From positions 1 to 60,388 of the forward strand of contig JAABSO010000026.1 in NCBI GenBank assembly GCA_011390335.1: a stretch of DNA of 60,388 bases. Direction: 5' to 3'. Shown piece after piece: positions 30,127 through 38,563 of the stretch (positions within the stretch are counted from its first letter, which is position 1; each line of letters opens with the position of its first letter). This DNA is from Desulfotignum sp. (GTDB lineage: Bacteria > Desulfobacterota > Desulfobacteria > Desulfobacterales > Desulfobacteraceae). The notes beneath the pieces were generated by a model. The model saw only the letters and a list, made by a program, of their open reading frames with translations. It was not told where the DNA came from and did no database searches. Made by a program: the position numbers and the translations under genes.

Positions 30127-30771
30127 CTATTCTTTCAGGGTTCTCAGAAGTGAGGTATCCACATCATCAAAGGTCTGCTTGATGTTCTGGAGGATGACGG
30201 CCATGATCATGACCCCGGCCAGAACATCCAGCAGGATGCCGAATTCCACGATATGCCTTGCCCGTACCGAAAAGGTGGTGCCCATCAGGTAGATCCCGTT
30301 TTCCAGCATGATATACCCGATCACCATGGCAATGGCGTTTCTCCTTGCCATGAGCAGAAACATGCCCGTAACCAGCAAAGAGATGGCAGCCGGAAACAAC
30401 AGCTGGGAATCACTGATGGAGGGGATGTTCAAGTACCGGGAGATCACTGCGGCGGCAACGATCAGGCCCAGGCCAAAAAACAAGGAGGCGTGGTACCCCA
30501 CAATGGGGGAAACATCGCGCTGGATAGCCACTTTCCTTATGGCCATATGGATGCTCAATGGGATGAGCACCCCCCGGATGACCAGGGTGGCAATGGTGAA
30601 AATGACGGCCCCAGTTTCCATATCCGGCGTGATGAAAAACGGAATGATGGACACCACGATGCCCTGAAAAGCCATCACCTTGATCAGTGCCGGCACCCGG
30701 CTGGAACCGAATGCGAACAGCACGGACAAAAGCACCAGAGACAGCAGTGTATCAACTGTATAAAGGGTCAT
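30127..30771 (-). CDS. HyfE-like small membrane subunit
   Basis: A 214-residue, highly hydrophobic protein (six to seven helices) with the NuoK-like segment RRNAIAMVIGYIMLENGIYL. This matches HyfE of hydrogenase-4-type complexes. ATGA overlap with the upstream HyfC-like gene and 11 bp to the next gene. Confidence 0.88.
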   Translation of the reverse strand: MTLYTVDTLLSLVLLSVLFAFGSSRVPALIKVMAFQGIVVSIIPFFITPDMETGAVIFTIATLVIRGVLIPLSIHMAIRKVAIQRDVSPIVGYHASLFFGLGLIVAAAVISRYLNIPSISDSQLLFPAAISLLVTGMFLLMARRNAIAMVIGYIMLENGIYLMGTTFSVRARHIVEFGILLDVLAGVMIMAVILQNIKQTFDDVDTSLLRTLKE

Positions 30772-31688
30772 TGGATAAGCTCCAGTGTAATGATGGTTGC
30801 AAAAAACGCCAGGGCAAAGGAGGTCAGCACGAACTGGGGCACCTTGTCCATGCGGTACCGGGCAATGGTGGATTCGATGATCCCCACCACCAGGTACACG
30901 ATGAGAAGTCCGGCAATGAAAAGCAGCATGCCCGCGCCGGGAATGCCGGTCTCAAAGGGCAGAATCAGTGGAGACAGGATGGCGGCGTAAAAGAACAGCT
31001 TGCAGAACGCCCCAAGTTCAATGAGGGCAAAATCCGGCCCGCTGTGGTCCAGGACCATTACCTCGTGGATCATCGTCAGCTCCAGGTGGGTGGCGGGATC
31101 ATCCACCGGGACCCGGGAGGTTTCCGTCACAAGGATGATGAAAAAAGCGATAACGATAAACAACAGGGAGGGCCCTGCAATCTGCCACAGCGCCAGGGTG
31201 CCGGTGCCGGAAAAATAGGCGGCAAATGACAGCTCCCCGGTCATGCGGTAAAAGAAAATCAGGATCATGAACATGGCGGCTTCACAGATAATGGGAAAGA
31301 ACGCTTCTCTGGCTGCGCCCATGCCCTCAAAGGGCGAGGCCGTGTCCATGGCTGCGGCAATGGTAAAAAACCGGCCCAGGCCGAGCAGGTAAAGCACCAG
31401 TATCACATCCCCGTTAAAGGAGATCACAGGAATATGGCCGGCAATGGGCAGAAACAGCAGGGCTGCCAGGGCCGTGGCGCAGGAGATCACCGGTCCCATT
31501 TTGAACACCGCTGTGGTGCTGGTGCTGTAAACAGATCCTTTTTTAACCAGTTTGATCAACGTGTAGTAGTTGATCAGCAGCGGCGGCCCTTTTTTCCCGC
31601 CGAAAAACGCCTTGACCTTGAGGATCACGGCTGAAAAAAACGGTGCCGTCAGAACGGCACCCAGCCAGAGCACAATGGATTCAAACAT
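30768..31688 (-). CDS. HyfC/HycD/NuoH-like membrane subunit
   Basis: Membrane subunit that links the Fe-S arm to the ion-translocating arm. 306 residues, about eight helices, with KGPPLLINYYTLIKLVKKGS, MDTASPFEGMGAAREAFF and VPVDDPATHLELTMIHEVMV, all characteristic of HycD/NuoH. Lies between the HyfB-like and HyfE-like genes in canonical order. Confidence 0.92.
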   Translation of the reverse strand: MFESIVLWLGAVLTAPFFSAVILKVKAFFGGKKGPPLLINYYTLIKLVKKGSVYSTSTTAVFKMGPVISCATALAALLFLPIAGHIPVISFNGDVILVLYLLGLGRFFTIAAAMDTASPFEGMGAAREAFFPIICEAAMFMILIFFYRMTGELSFAAYFSGTGTLALWQIAGPSLLFIVIAFFIILVTETSRVPVDDPATHLELTMIHEVMVLDHSGPDFALIELGAFCKLFFYAAILSPLILPFETGIPGAGMLLFIAGLLIVYLVVGIIESTIARYRMDKVPQFVLTSFALAFFATIITLELIQ

Positions 31689-31722
31689 GGAATCTCCCTG
31701 TTTTCCTTACAAATATTTGGGG

Positions 31723-33681
31723 TTAAACGAAAAACAGCAGCAGCACGATGGCCAGCAGGATATACCCGATATACAGATGGATGTCTCCGTGCTGGATCCA
31801 CCGCAGCCTGTCAAAAACAAACTGCACCGGCCGGACCACCCCCGGTTCCATATACCGTTCGGCAATGTCATGGACCCGGCTTTCATACCGGGTACCGGCC
31901 GGAAACCGGCCGGCTATGGGCACATGGTTTTCCTCCAGGGGAGCTGCAGGTCTGAAAAATTGGATAATGTCAAAAGCATAGGATGATCCGGTGTACTGCA
32001 TCTTTGTCGTGGGCCGGGTGAATCCGCACCCCCAGGTGCCGGACTGTGATACCGGTTTGGCCCGGTAGCACCATGACCGCAGCACAGCCACCGCCAGTAC
32101 CAATACAACAATCACAAGCGCCCCTAAAGTGATGTGTCCGGCAATCTGCGCAAACGGGGCCGCTGGGATTCTTTCATACCCCAGGTTCAAGGAGGATACC
32201 GCTGACAGAATCAAATTAAAAAACCAGCCGGGAAATATCCCAATAATGACACAGGCGCCTGCCAGTATTCCCATGGCCCCCAGCATGGTGGCACCGGTTT
32301 CGGTTTGGTTCCGGGCAGCATCGGTCCGGGGCTCTCCCTGGAAGACAATCCCCACCACCCGGGTAAAACAGGCCAGGGCCAGGCCGCCGATCACCGCCAG
32401 GCTGATGATGGCAGCAATACTTACGGCAAATGGAATTTTATCAAGGGATATCCCTTTGAAAGCGCCCATATAAACGAAAAACTCACCGGCAAAACCGTTA
32501 AAAGGCGGCAGACCACAGATGGCCAGAGAACCAATGATAAACGCAAATCCCGTTATTTTCATGGACTTGAGCAGCCCGCCCAGGGAATCCATGGACCGGG
32601 TGCCGGTCTGGTGCACCACCATGCCCGCTCCCATGAACAGCAACGATTTAAACATGGCATGGTTCAGCACGTGAAAAATGGCCCCTGAAAACCCTAGCAC
32701 CGCCATGAGGGGATTGCGCGAGGATACCCCTATCATGCCGATGCCCATACCGATGAGAATGATGCCGATATTTTCCACACTGCTGTAGGCCAAAAGCCGT
32801 TTGATATCGGTCTGACCCAGGGCATACACTACCCCGAGAATCCCGGACACCACCCCGGCTGCCACCACCAGATACCCGAACCCCGGAGCCGGCATTTCCA
32901 GCAGCGCATAGATACGCAGAATCCCGTAAATTCCGGTCTTGATCATCACCCCGGACATCACTGCGGAAATATGGCTGGGAGCAGCCGGATGGGCATGGGG
33001 CAGCCACACATGAAAGGGAAACACCCCGGCCTTTGACCCGAACCCGATGAAAAACAAAACAAAGGCCAGGGTTTTGGCTGCTTCCGGAAGGGTGTGCACA
33101 TCGGCAAATCCGAAACTGCCGGTATATTTATACAACACCCCGAACCCGGCAAAAAGAAACATCGCCCCCACATGGGAAAACACAAAATACAGGTATCCGG
33201 CTTTTCTGTTTTCCACATGCTGATAGTTGTGAATCACCAGAAAAAAAGAGGACAATGACATGATTTCCCAGGACAGCATGAATGTGATCATGTTGGCGGC
33301 GGTCACCACCATGGCCATGGATACCACCAGCAAAGAGAAGAAAAACCCGGTCACCGCGGTTTTCACCGAACTGCCGGGATCATCCATATAATGAAAGCTG
33401 TAAACAGCTGCCAGCAGGCAGACCAGAAAAATCACCGCCAGGAAAAAGGCGGACAGCCCATCCATTTCAAAAGCCAGAAAAAACAGGTTCAGGTATTGAA
33501 AAGCAGCGGAATGGGTGACAGACCCGGTCAGTTTGATCACCGTATCCACCAGCCCCCATGCACATCCGGCACTGATAAGGATGGCGGCCGCAGCCCTTGA
33601 AAACACATGTTGGCGGGCAAACACAAGGGATACCACCCCGCCGGCCAGGATCAGACTGATGGCTGCAAAAAAATGACTCAT
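31723..33681 (-). CDS. HyfB/NuoL-like antiporter-type membrane subunit
   Basis: First gene of the six-gene operon; 652 residues, about 16 helices. Shows the antiporter signatures MLSWEIMSLSSFFLVIHNY, GSKAGVFPFHVWLPHAHPAA and LGQTDIKRLLAYSSVENIG with the conserved Glu and Lys residues of proton-pumping subunits. ATG 33681 is preferred to the TTG one codon earlier. A strong sigma-70-type promoter lies about 50 bp upstream. Confidence 0.92.
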   Translation of the reverse strand: MSHFFAAISLILAGGVVSLVFARQHVFSRAAAAILISAGCAWGLVDTVIKLTGSVTHSAAFQYLNLFFLAFEMDGLSAFFLAVIFLVCLLAAVYSFHYMDDPGSSVKTAVTGFFFSLLVVSMAMVVTAANMITFMLSWEIMSLSSFFLVIHNYQHVENRKAGYLYFVFSHVGAMFLFAGFGVLYKYTGSFGFADVHTLPEAAKTLAFVLFFIGFGSKAGVFPFHVWLPHAHPAAPSHISAVMSGVMIKTGIYGILRIYALLEMPAPGFGYLVVAAGVVSGILGVVYALGQTDIKRLLAYSSVENIGIILIGMGIGMIGVSSRNPLMAVLGFSGAIFHVLNHAMFKSLLFMGAGMVVHQTGTRSMDSLGGLLKSMKITGFAFIIGSLAICGLPPFNGFAGEFFVYMGAFKGISLDKIPFAVSIAAIISLAVIGGLALACFTRVVGIVFQGEPRTDAARNQTETGATMLGAMGILAGACVIIGIFPGWFFNLILSAVSSLNLGYERIPAAPFAQIAGHITLGALVIVVLVLAVAVLRSWCYRAKPVSQSGTWGCGFTRPTTKMQYTGSSYAFDIIQFFRPAAPLEENHVPIAGRFPAGTRYESRVHDIAERYMEPGVVRPVQFVFDRLRWIQHGDIHLYIGYILLAIVLLLFFV

Positions 33682-33732
33682 CAATTTTCACATCCCCCTT
33701 ATCAAAAATTTTTTCAGAATTCAAATCCGCTT

Positions 33733-33761
33733 TTCATATGGGAAAGAACCGGTCTTGTCAA
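33733..33761 (-). promoter_or_regulatory. Sigma-70-type promoter of the Ehr-like operon
   Basis: Minus strand TTGACA (33761-33756), 17-bp spacer, TATGAA (33738-33733). About 20 bp upstream of the -35 lies an inverted repeat (33780-33794, GTTTCA-ttc-TGAAAC), which could be an operator or the weak end of the preceding gene. Confidence 0.65.
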
Positions 33762-33797
33762 GGGGGGACAGCAAAATTTGTTTCATTCTGAAACGAA

Positions 33798-35033
33798 TCA
33801 ATGGCGGTACACCACCGGCCGGTCATCGGTACCGATATCAATGGCCACGGTATCTCCGGTCTTGAATCCCAGCCGCTTGAACTCTTTGACCACGGCATCA
33901 TGGTGCTCTGCCTGCCAGAACGCGGACCACAGCGGATTTCTCACTGTATCGATACCATAGGCATCATGGCTGCACAGGTTGACCCGGAACTTATCCTTTG
34001 CAATGAGGGTGTCAGCCTCACCCAGGAAAATATCGATTTTGTAGAGGTTGTTGTGAAGGGCTTTGGACAGTTTTTTCTGCTGATCCGGGAAATCATCCAG
34101 GTAATGGTTGGCGATCTGGTAAAGTTCACCGGTATCATGGATGGAAAATCCCAGCACCGCAAACCGCTGATGCATAAGGGCAAACGCCTCCAGTTCCGCC
34201 TCATATTCCGCCACACAGTCAACGATCTCTTCCATGGCAGATTCAGGAGCAGAACCTGCCTGGATCAGATCTTCACACCGGGTGATAAGATCTATGTAAA
34301 ACGCCTTGTTGTCCATCACATACACCGGCCGCTCCCGGTAGTTGCGCTGCTTGCGGATACGCCGGACCCCGTCCAGGCGGATGGACCGCTCGCTCTGCTT
34401 TTCCTCCAGGGTTTCAATGCGGGAGATATCCTTGGCCTGGACCACATGGATATCCCCTTCGGTTGAAATGATATACTCGATTTCACATTTGAATCCCAAT
34501 TTTTTCTGTATAGCCCGGGAGAGCTGAAACAGCCCCCGGTCATGGGGTACCCGGGTGATATGGGGTTCGGTCTGCACCTTCTGGTTTCTGTTTCTGCAGT
34601 ACCCGAATTCCCAGTGGTTCTGGATCATTTTTGCCATGACAGAAGAGCCGTTGATAAAGGGCATCACAATCAACCCCATCTGCTCCAGATCAATGGGCGG
34701 GGCATTGTTGAAAATCTGCTGGCGCCTTATGGACAGCTGCTTGGCGGTCTTTGCCAGCTTGATGATCCGGTTTCTGGCATAGATGATGCCGCCGATGTCT
34801 GCATAGGTTTCCAGAGAATCAAAAGTGCCACCCTTATAAACGGATTCCAGAGGATGGGCGCTTCGGGCGATCACCTTAAAGCTTTCCCGGTGCACATCCA
34901 GAAATGCGGTCAATTGCGCAAAATCTTTGTCTGCAAATTTTTGTGCCGACACATATACAAAATCGGGCACAGTGAAGCCATTGGCCCTCAGTTTTTCCAG
35001 CAGCTTTGCCTTTTCAGGCACCTTGTTTTCCAT
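33798..35033 (-). CDS. PEP/pyruvate-binding (PPDK N-terminal-like) domain protein
   Basis: A 411-residue cytoplasmic protein. The N-terminal part resembles the ATP-grasp domain of phosphoenolpyruvate synthase/pyruvate phosphate dikinase: LRANGFTVPDFVYVS, VIARSAHPLESVYKGGTFDS, and IEYIISTEGDIHVVQAKDIS. The phosphohistidine swivel domain is absent. The C-terminal 200 residues are helical and not recognised. It lies upstream of the Ehr-like operon on the same strand and divergent from phosphorelay module A. Exact reaction unknown. Confidence 0.6.
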   Translation of the reverse strand: MENKVPEKAKLLEKLRANGFTVPDFVYVSAQKFADKDFAQLTAFLDVHRESFKVIARSAHPLESVYKGGTFDSLETYADIGGIIYARNRIIKLAKTAKQLSIRRQQIFNNAPPIDLEQMGLIVMPFINGSSVMAKMIQNHWEFGYCRNRNQKVQTEPHITRVPHDRGLFQLSRAIQKKLGFKCEIEYIISTEGDIHVVQAKDISRIETLEEKQSERSIRLDGVRRIRKQRNYRERPVYVMDNKAFYIDLITRCEDLIQAGSAPESAMEEIVDCVAEYEAELEAFALMHQRFAVLGFSIHDTGELYQIANHYLDDFPDQQKKLSKALHNNLYKIDIFLGEADTLIAKDKFRVNLCSHDAYGIDTVRNPLWSAFWQAEHHDAVVKEFKRLGFKTGDTVAIDIGTDDRPVVYRH

Positions 35034-35180
35034 GTTTCGCCTTGACTTTTGGCCGTAAGTTATTTAATTAATTTTCACCCGAAAGACAAAGGGAGAAGCA
35101 ACCATGGGATAGGTAACATATGTCAAAATGGAATGCAATACCCGGCTGCGGCCGGTGCACCCGCAGGAAAGATTCCTGAC

Positions 35181-35609
35181 ATGGGACCACGAATTCTGCT
35201 GGTGGATGATGAACAGGAATTTGTCCAGACCCTGGCGGAGCGGCTCCAGATGCGGGACATGGATTCTTATGCGGTCTTTGACGGGCCCACCGCGCTGGCA
35301 CAGGTGCAGTCCCATCCCCCCCGGATCCTGATCATCGACCTGAAAATGCCGGGAATGGACGGCATTCAGGTACTCAAACAGGTGAAACAGACCCATCCCG
35401 GGATCCAGGTCATTATCCTCACCGGTCACGGGTCGGAACAGGACAAAATTCTTTGCATGCATCTGGGGGCATTTGCCTATTTCCAGAAACCTGTGGATAT
35501 TGACCAGTTAGTCACCGCCATCAAACAGGGATATGAAACTGCCCTGTCAAATGATCAGAAAACTGCAACATGTGACAGACACCCCAGGACAGGTTCCCGG
35601 CAGCCATGA
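35181..35609 (+). CDS. Single-domain response regulator (module A, first receiver)
   Basis: A stand-alone receiver, 142 residues. The acidic pair (DDE), phospho-acceptor (ILIIDLKMPGMDG), Thr (ILTGHG) and Lys (QKPVD) are present; no output domain. ATG 35181 is chosen because the receiver fold begins directly after it (MGPRILLVDDEQEF); the longer frame upstream has no homology. Its stop overlaps the next kinase start (ATGA), so the two are stoichiometrically coupled. Comparable to Spo0F-like shuttles. Confidence 0.9.
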   Translation: MGPRILLVDDEQEFVQTLAERLQMRDMDSYAVFDGPTALAQVQSHPPRILIIDLKMPGMDGIQVLKQVKQTHPGIQVIILTGHGSEQDKILCMHLGAFAYFQKPVDIDQLVTAIKQGYETALSNDQKTATCDRHPRTGSRQP

Positions 35610-37105
35610 TTCTCCTGCACCGGCTCAAACCCGCTTTCTGGGACCTTCCAGACACTGCCGGCAGCCACAGCGGGCTGAATCTCAAACGCAAGTGGAAGCT
35701 GATCGTGCTGGTCACTGCCATACTCTCTTTGTCTCCTCTTGTGATCATGACCCTGGTGGATTTCAACCTGACCCGGCGGACCATTGAAACCGAAACCAAC
35801 ACCGGCATGCTCACCAGCCTCAACACCATTGCCGCAGTGATGTCCGCTTCCCTGGCGGAAAAACCGCCGGGGACCGGTGCCAAAACCCTGTGGGACACGG
35901 CCTTTTCCCATTTGAACACCGGCAGGAACAATGATCTGTTTCTCATGGACAACACCGGCCGGCTGCTGACCCCTTCGTTTTATTACGAAACTTCCGGCAG
36001 CCGGACCATCCTGGATCCCGGTCTTTTTACCGGATCGGACGGCATCGTGCATATCCAGGCTTCGGACGGCACCCCGCTGCTGGCCGGATATGCCAGGATC
36101 ACCGGCACCCCGCTGATGCTGGTACAGCTGCGCCAGGCAGACTGGCTCAGGGATCTGTGGTTCAAACCCCGGCTCAAACTGCTCTGGTTTCTGTGCGCCA
36201 GCATCGGGTTCATCCTGCTGTCCATCATGGGCATGGCCACCTTTCTGGTGGGCCGCATCCATACATCGGAACGTCAACGCATCGAGGCCCTGCACCACGA
36301 AGAGCATGCAAACCGCCTGGCCTCCATCGGCCGCCTGGCTTCCGGCGTGGCCCATGAAATCAACAATCCCCTGGATATCATCAACCAGAAAACCGGGTTG
36401 ATCATTGACCTGCTGACCCTGGGAAAGCAGGACCAGCCGGACCAGCGGCTGCTGCCCCTTGCCGAAGATGTACTGGAAACGGTGAAACGCTGCGGCACCA
36501 TTACCCGGCAGCTGCTGGATTTTGCCAGACATATGGAACCCAGCGTGGAACCGGTGGATATGGAAGAGGTGATCTCCCAGGTGCTGGCCCTGCTGGAAAC
36601 AGATGCCCGTCAAAGGAATATCACCATCCAGGTGCCGCCGGTCCCGGAAATCCCGGGATTTGCATGTGACCGCAGCAGCCTGATCCAGATTTTTCTGAAC
36701 CTGGCGGAAAATGCCATCACTGCCATGGAAAAAAACGGTATCCTCACCATCGGGGTCTTCAATGAAAAAACCGGCCTTGTTACAATCACGGTGTCTGACA
36801 CCGGCAAAGGAATATCCCCGGAAGATCTGCCCAAAATTTTCGAGCCCTTTTATACCTCCAGAACCGACCGGTGGGGCGCCGGCCTGGGCCTGGCCATCAC
36901 CTACGGCCTGATCCGGGAGATGGGCGGTGATATCAGGGTGAAAAGCACTGTGGGCAAAGGCACCAGCTTTACACTGACCCTGCCGGTGAAAGCGCCCAGG
37001 CCGGCCGCAGCGGACGGGACTTTGCATCTGCCCGGATCAGAGATGACGGTGCCCGCAAATCCTGTGGACGATGACACCTGGGGAGATCGGTATGCCAAAC
37101 CATGA
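35606..37105 (+). CDS. Two-TM sensor histidine kinase (module A)
   Basis: Membrane sensor kinase of 499 residues: TM1 (about 30-54, KLIVLVTAILSLSPLVIMTL), an extracytoplasmic domain of about 130 residues resembling the distal part of dCache sensors, TM2 (about 192-215), HisKA (ASGVAHEINNPLDII) and ATPase domain with N box LNLAENAITAM, G1 SDTGKGI and G2 GAGLGLAITYGL. All catalytic boxes are intact. Related to the module B kinase but with a shorter sensor. Confidence 0.93.
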   Translation: MILLHRLKPAFWDLPDTAGSHSGLNLKRKWKLIVLVTAILSLSPLVIMTLVDFNLTRRTIETETNTGMLTSLNTIAAVMSASLAEKPPGTGAKTLWDTAFSHLNTGRNNDLFLMDNTGRLLTPSFYYETSGSRTILDPGLFTGSDGIVHIQASDGTPLLAGYARITGTPLMLVQLRQADWLRDLWFKPRLKLLWFLCASIGFILLSIMGMATFLVGRIHTSERQRIEALHHEEHANRLASIGRLASGVAHEINNPLDIINQKTGLIIDLLTLGKQDQPDQRLLPLAEDVLETVKRCGTITRQLLDFARHMEPSVEPVDMEEVISQVLALLETDARQRNITIQVPPVPEIPGFACDRSSLIQIFLNLAENAITAMEKNGILTIGVFNEKTGLVTITVSDTGKGISPEDLPKIFEPFYTSRTDRWGAGLGLAITYGLIREMGGDIRVKSTVGKGTSFTLTLPVKAPRPAAADGTLHLPGSEMTVPANPVDDDTWGDRYAKP

Positions 37106-37772
37106 TCTGTCCCATGACAGGGAGGGGGTAACATTTTTCGGCACCTTGTCAGCCGCCGTCACCCATGATATGAAAAACTTTCTGGCCATTATCAATGAAA
37201 ACGCCGGACTGCTGGGGGATCTGGCTGCCAGAGCCCGGAACGGGCATTTTCCCATGGATCCCCAAAAGGCCGCCCTGATCAGTGAAAAGATCAGAAAACA
37301 GGTGAACCGGGCAGATGAAATGATCAAACAGTTCAACCGGTTTTCCCACAGCATGGACCATGCACAGGAAACCGTGGACATGGAAGAGATGGTGCACCTT
37401 GTGGCAGGGCTGGCAGAACGGATCATCCGTCACCACGAAGTCTTCCTGACCGTGACGCCTGCGCCCGTTCCCTGCCGCATCCAAGGCCATCGGTTTGATC
37501 TGCTGCACCTGATATTCCGGGCGTTTGAAATAACCTGTGAGATCCTGGACAAGACACCTGAAGACACCCAAAAACAGGTGACGGTCAGTTTTGGCAGCGA
37601 CCCACTGGTGCCTGAAATCTGTTTTATGTGTGATACCGGCACCGCCTCCGGCTGGGACACCCTGTTTGACGACCCAAAAGACCGGGCACTGCTGGACCGT
37701 GTGAACATGCATATGAAAAAAGCTGCTACCGGCAGCGGGTTCTGCCTGTGCAAAACCTGTAAAACACAATAA
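37092..37772 (+). CDS. His-helix protein without ATPase motifs (Spo0B/ChpT-like, module A)
   Basis: A 226-residue soluble protein. Residues about 10-50 form a kinase-like phospho-acceptor helix, AAVTHDMKNFLAIINENAGL, followed by a second helix (EKIRKQVNRADEMIKQFNRF). The remaining 120 residues occupy the place of an ATPase domain but have no N, G1 or G2 box. This is the architecture of Spo0B and ChpT, phosphotransferases that relay between two receivers. ATG 37092 has GGGGAG upstream and overlaps the kinase by 14 bp. Function inferred; a degenerate kinase is the alternative. Confidence 0.7.
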   Translation: MPNHDLSHDREGVTFFGTLSAAVTHDMKNFLAIINENAGLLGDLAARARNGHFPMDPQKAALISEKIRKQVNRADEMIKQFNRFSHSMDHAQETVDMEEMVHLVAGLAERIIRHHEVFLTVTPAPVPCRIQGHRFDLLHLIFRAFEITCEILDKTPEDTQKQVTVSFGSDPLVPEICFMCDTGTASGWDTLFDDPKDRALLDRVNMHMKKAATGSGFCLCKTCKTQ

Positions 37773-37829
37773 CAATTTGCCGGACCTGAAAACGGCAGCG
37801 AGATATATGAAAACATTAAGGAGAAAATC

Positions 37830-38258
37830 ATGTCTGAAAAAGTATTGCTGGTGGATGATGAAAAGGATTTTTTAGATATCATGTCCGAACGGATGCAAGC
37901 CCGGGGCATGACGGTGAAAACCGCTGATTCGGCGGACAAAGCCCTGGCCATGCTGGAAAATGAAAGCTTTGATGCCATTGTCATGGATTTCAAGATGCCG
38001 GGCATGGACGGGATACAGGCTTTGAAAAACATCAAGAACCAAAAACCGGAACTGCAGATCATTCTGCTCACCGGGTATGCCACGGTGGAAAAAACCGTGG
38101 AGGCCATGAAAATCGGTGCCACGGATCTGCTGGAAAAACCTGCCGATCTGGAGGCCCTGGCCGCCAGGATCAAACAGGCCAAAGCTGAAAAAATGCTGCT
38201 GGTGGAAAAGCAGACCGAAGAAAAAATAAAGGATATCCTCCAGCGGTTCGGCGGATAA
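37830..38258 (+). CDS. Single-domain response regulator (module A, second receiver)
   Basis: 142 residues: receiver (Asp in AIVMDFKMPGMDG, Thr in LLTGYA, Lys in EKPAD) plus a charged helical tail of about 25 residues (AEKMLLVEKQTEEKIKDIL). No DNA-binding or enzymatic output. AAGGAG precedes the ATG. Last signalling gene of module A, followed by an SLC13 transporter. Confidence 0.92.
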   Translation: MSEKVLLVDDEKDFLDIMSERMQARGMTVKTADSADKALAMLENESFDAIVMDFKMPGMDGIQALKNIKNQKPELQIILLTGYATVEKTVEAMKIGATDLLEKPADLEALAARIKQAKAEKMLLVEKQTEEKIKDILQRFGG

Positions 38259-38563
38259 TCCGGCAAGATTTTTCCAGGCCGACTGCATGCACCACTTTAG
38301 CGCCTTTGGCACTGCCCTGGAGCAGGACTGTTAAAGTCCTTCAGGATCTCAGCCCGGATGCAGAAAAATACCGGGGGTTAACATCGGCCAATGAACATGG
38401 TCCATGTGATTTTCCCATGCTTCCTTAAGGCAATGCTTGACAAGACCCCGGTGTCTGACTTATTTAAAACACAATTTATGAACTGTAAGGCGAAGAATTA
38501 CGCCTTGTGAAGATGATTGCATATGCAACAAAATATTAACTTACCAAAAAATGTAGGAGTGAC
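38259..38563. other. Intergenic region between module A and SLC13 gene
   Basis: 305 bp without a supported gene. It holds a possible promoter (TTGACA at 38437-38442, 18 bp, TATTTA at 38461-38466) whose spacer contains the near-palindrome AGACCCCGGTGTCT, and a small hairpin AAGGCG/CGCCTT (38487-38492 with 38501-38506) in the leader. An SD GGAG precedes the transporter ATG. Confidence 0.5.
38437..38466 (+). promoter_or_regulatory. Possible promoter of the SLC13-trkA-trkH group
   Basis: Perfect TTGACA at 38437-38442 with TATTTA 18 bp later. The -10 is weak, consistent with an activated or repressed promoter. The spacer near-palindrome could be an operator. Confidence 0.3.

Noticed and set aside
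35555..37027. 490-codon open frame opposite the module A kinase
   Set aside because: Composition is His/Gln/Gly-rich as expected for the antisense of a kinase gene; no domain is seen and the plus strand has all kinase boxes.
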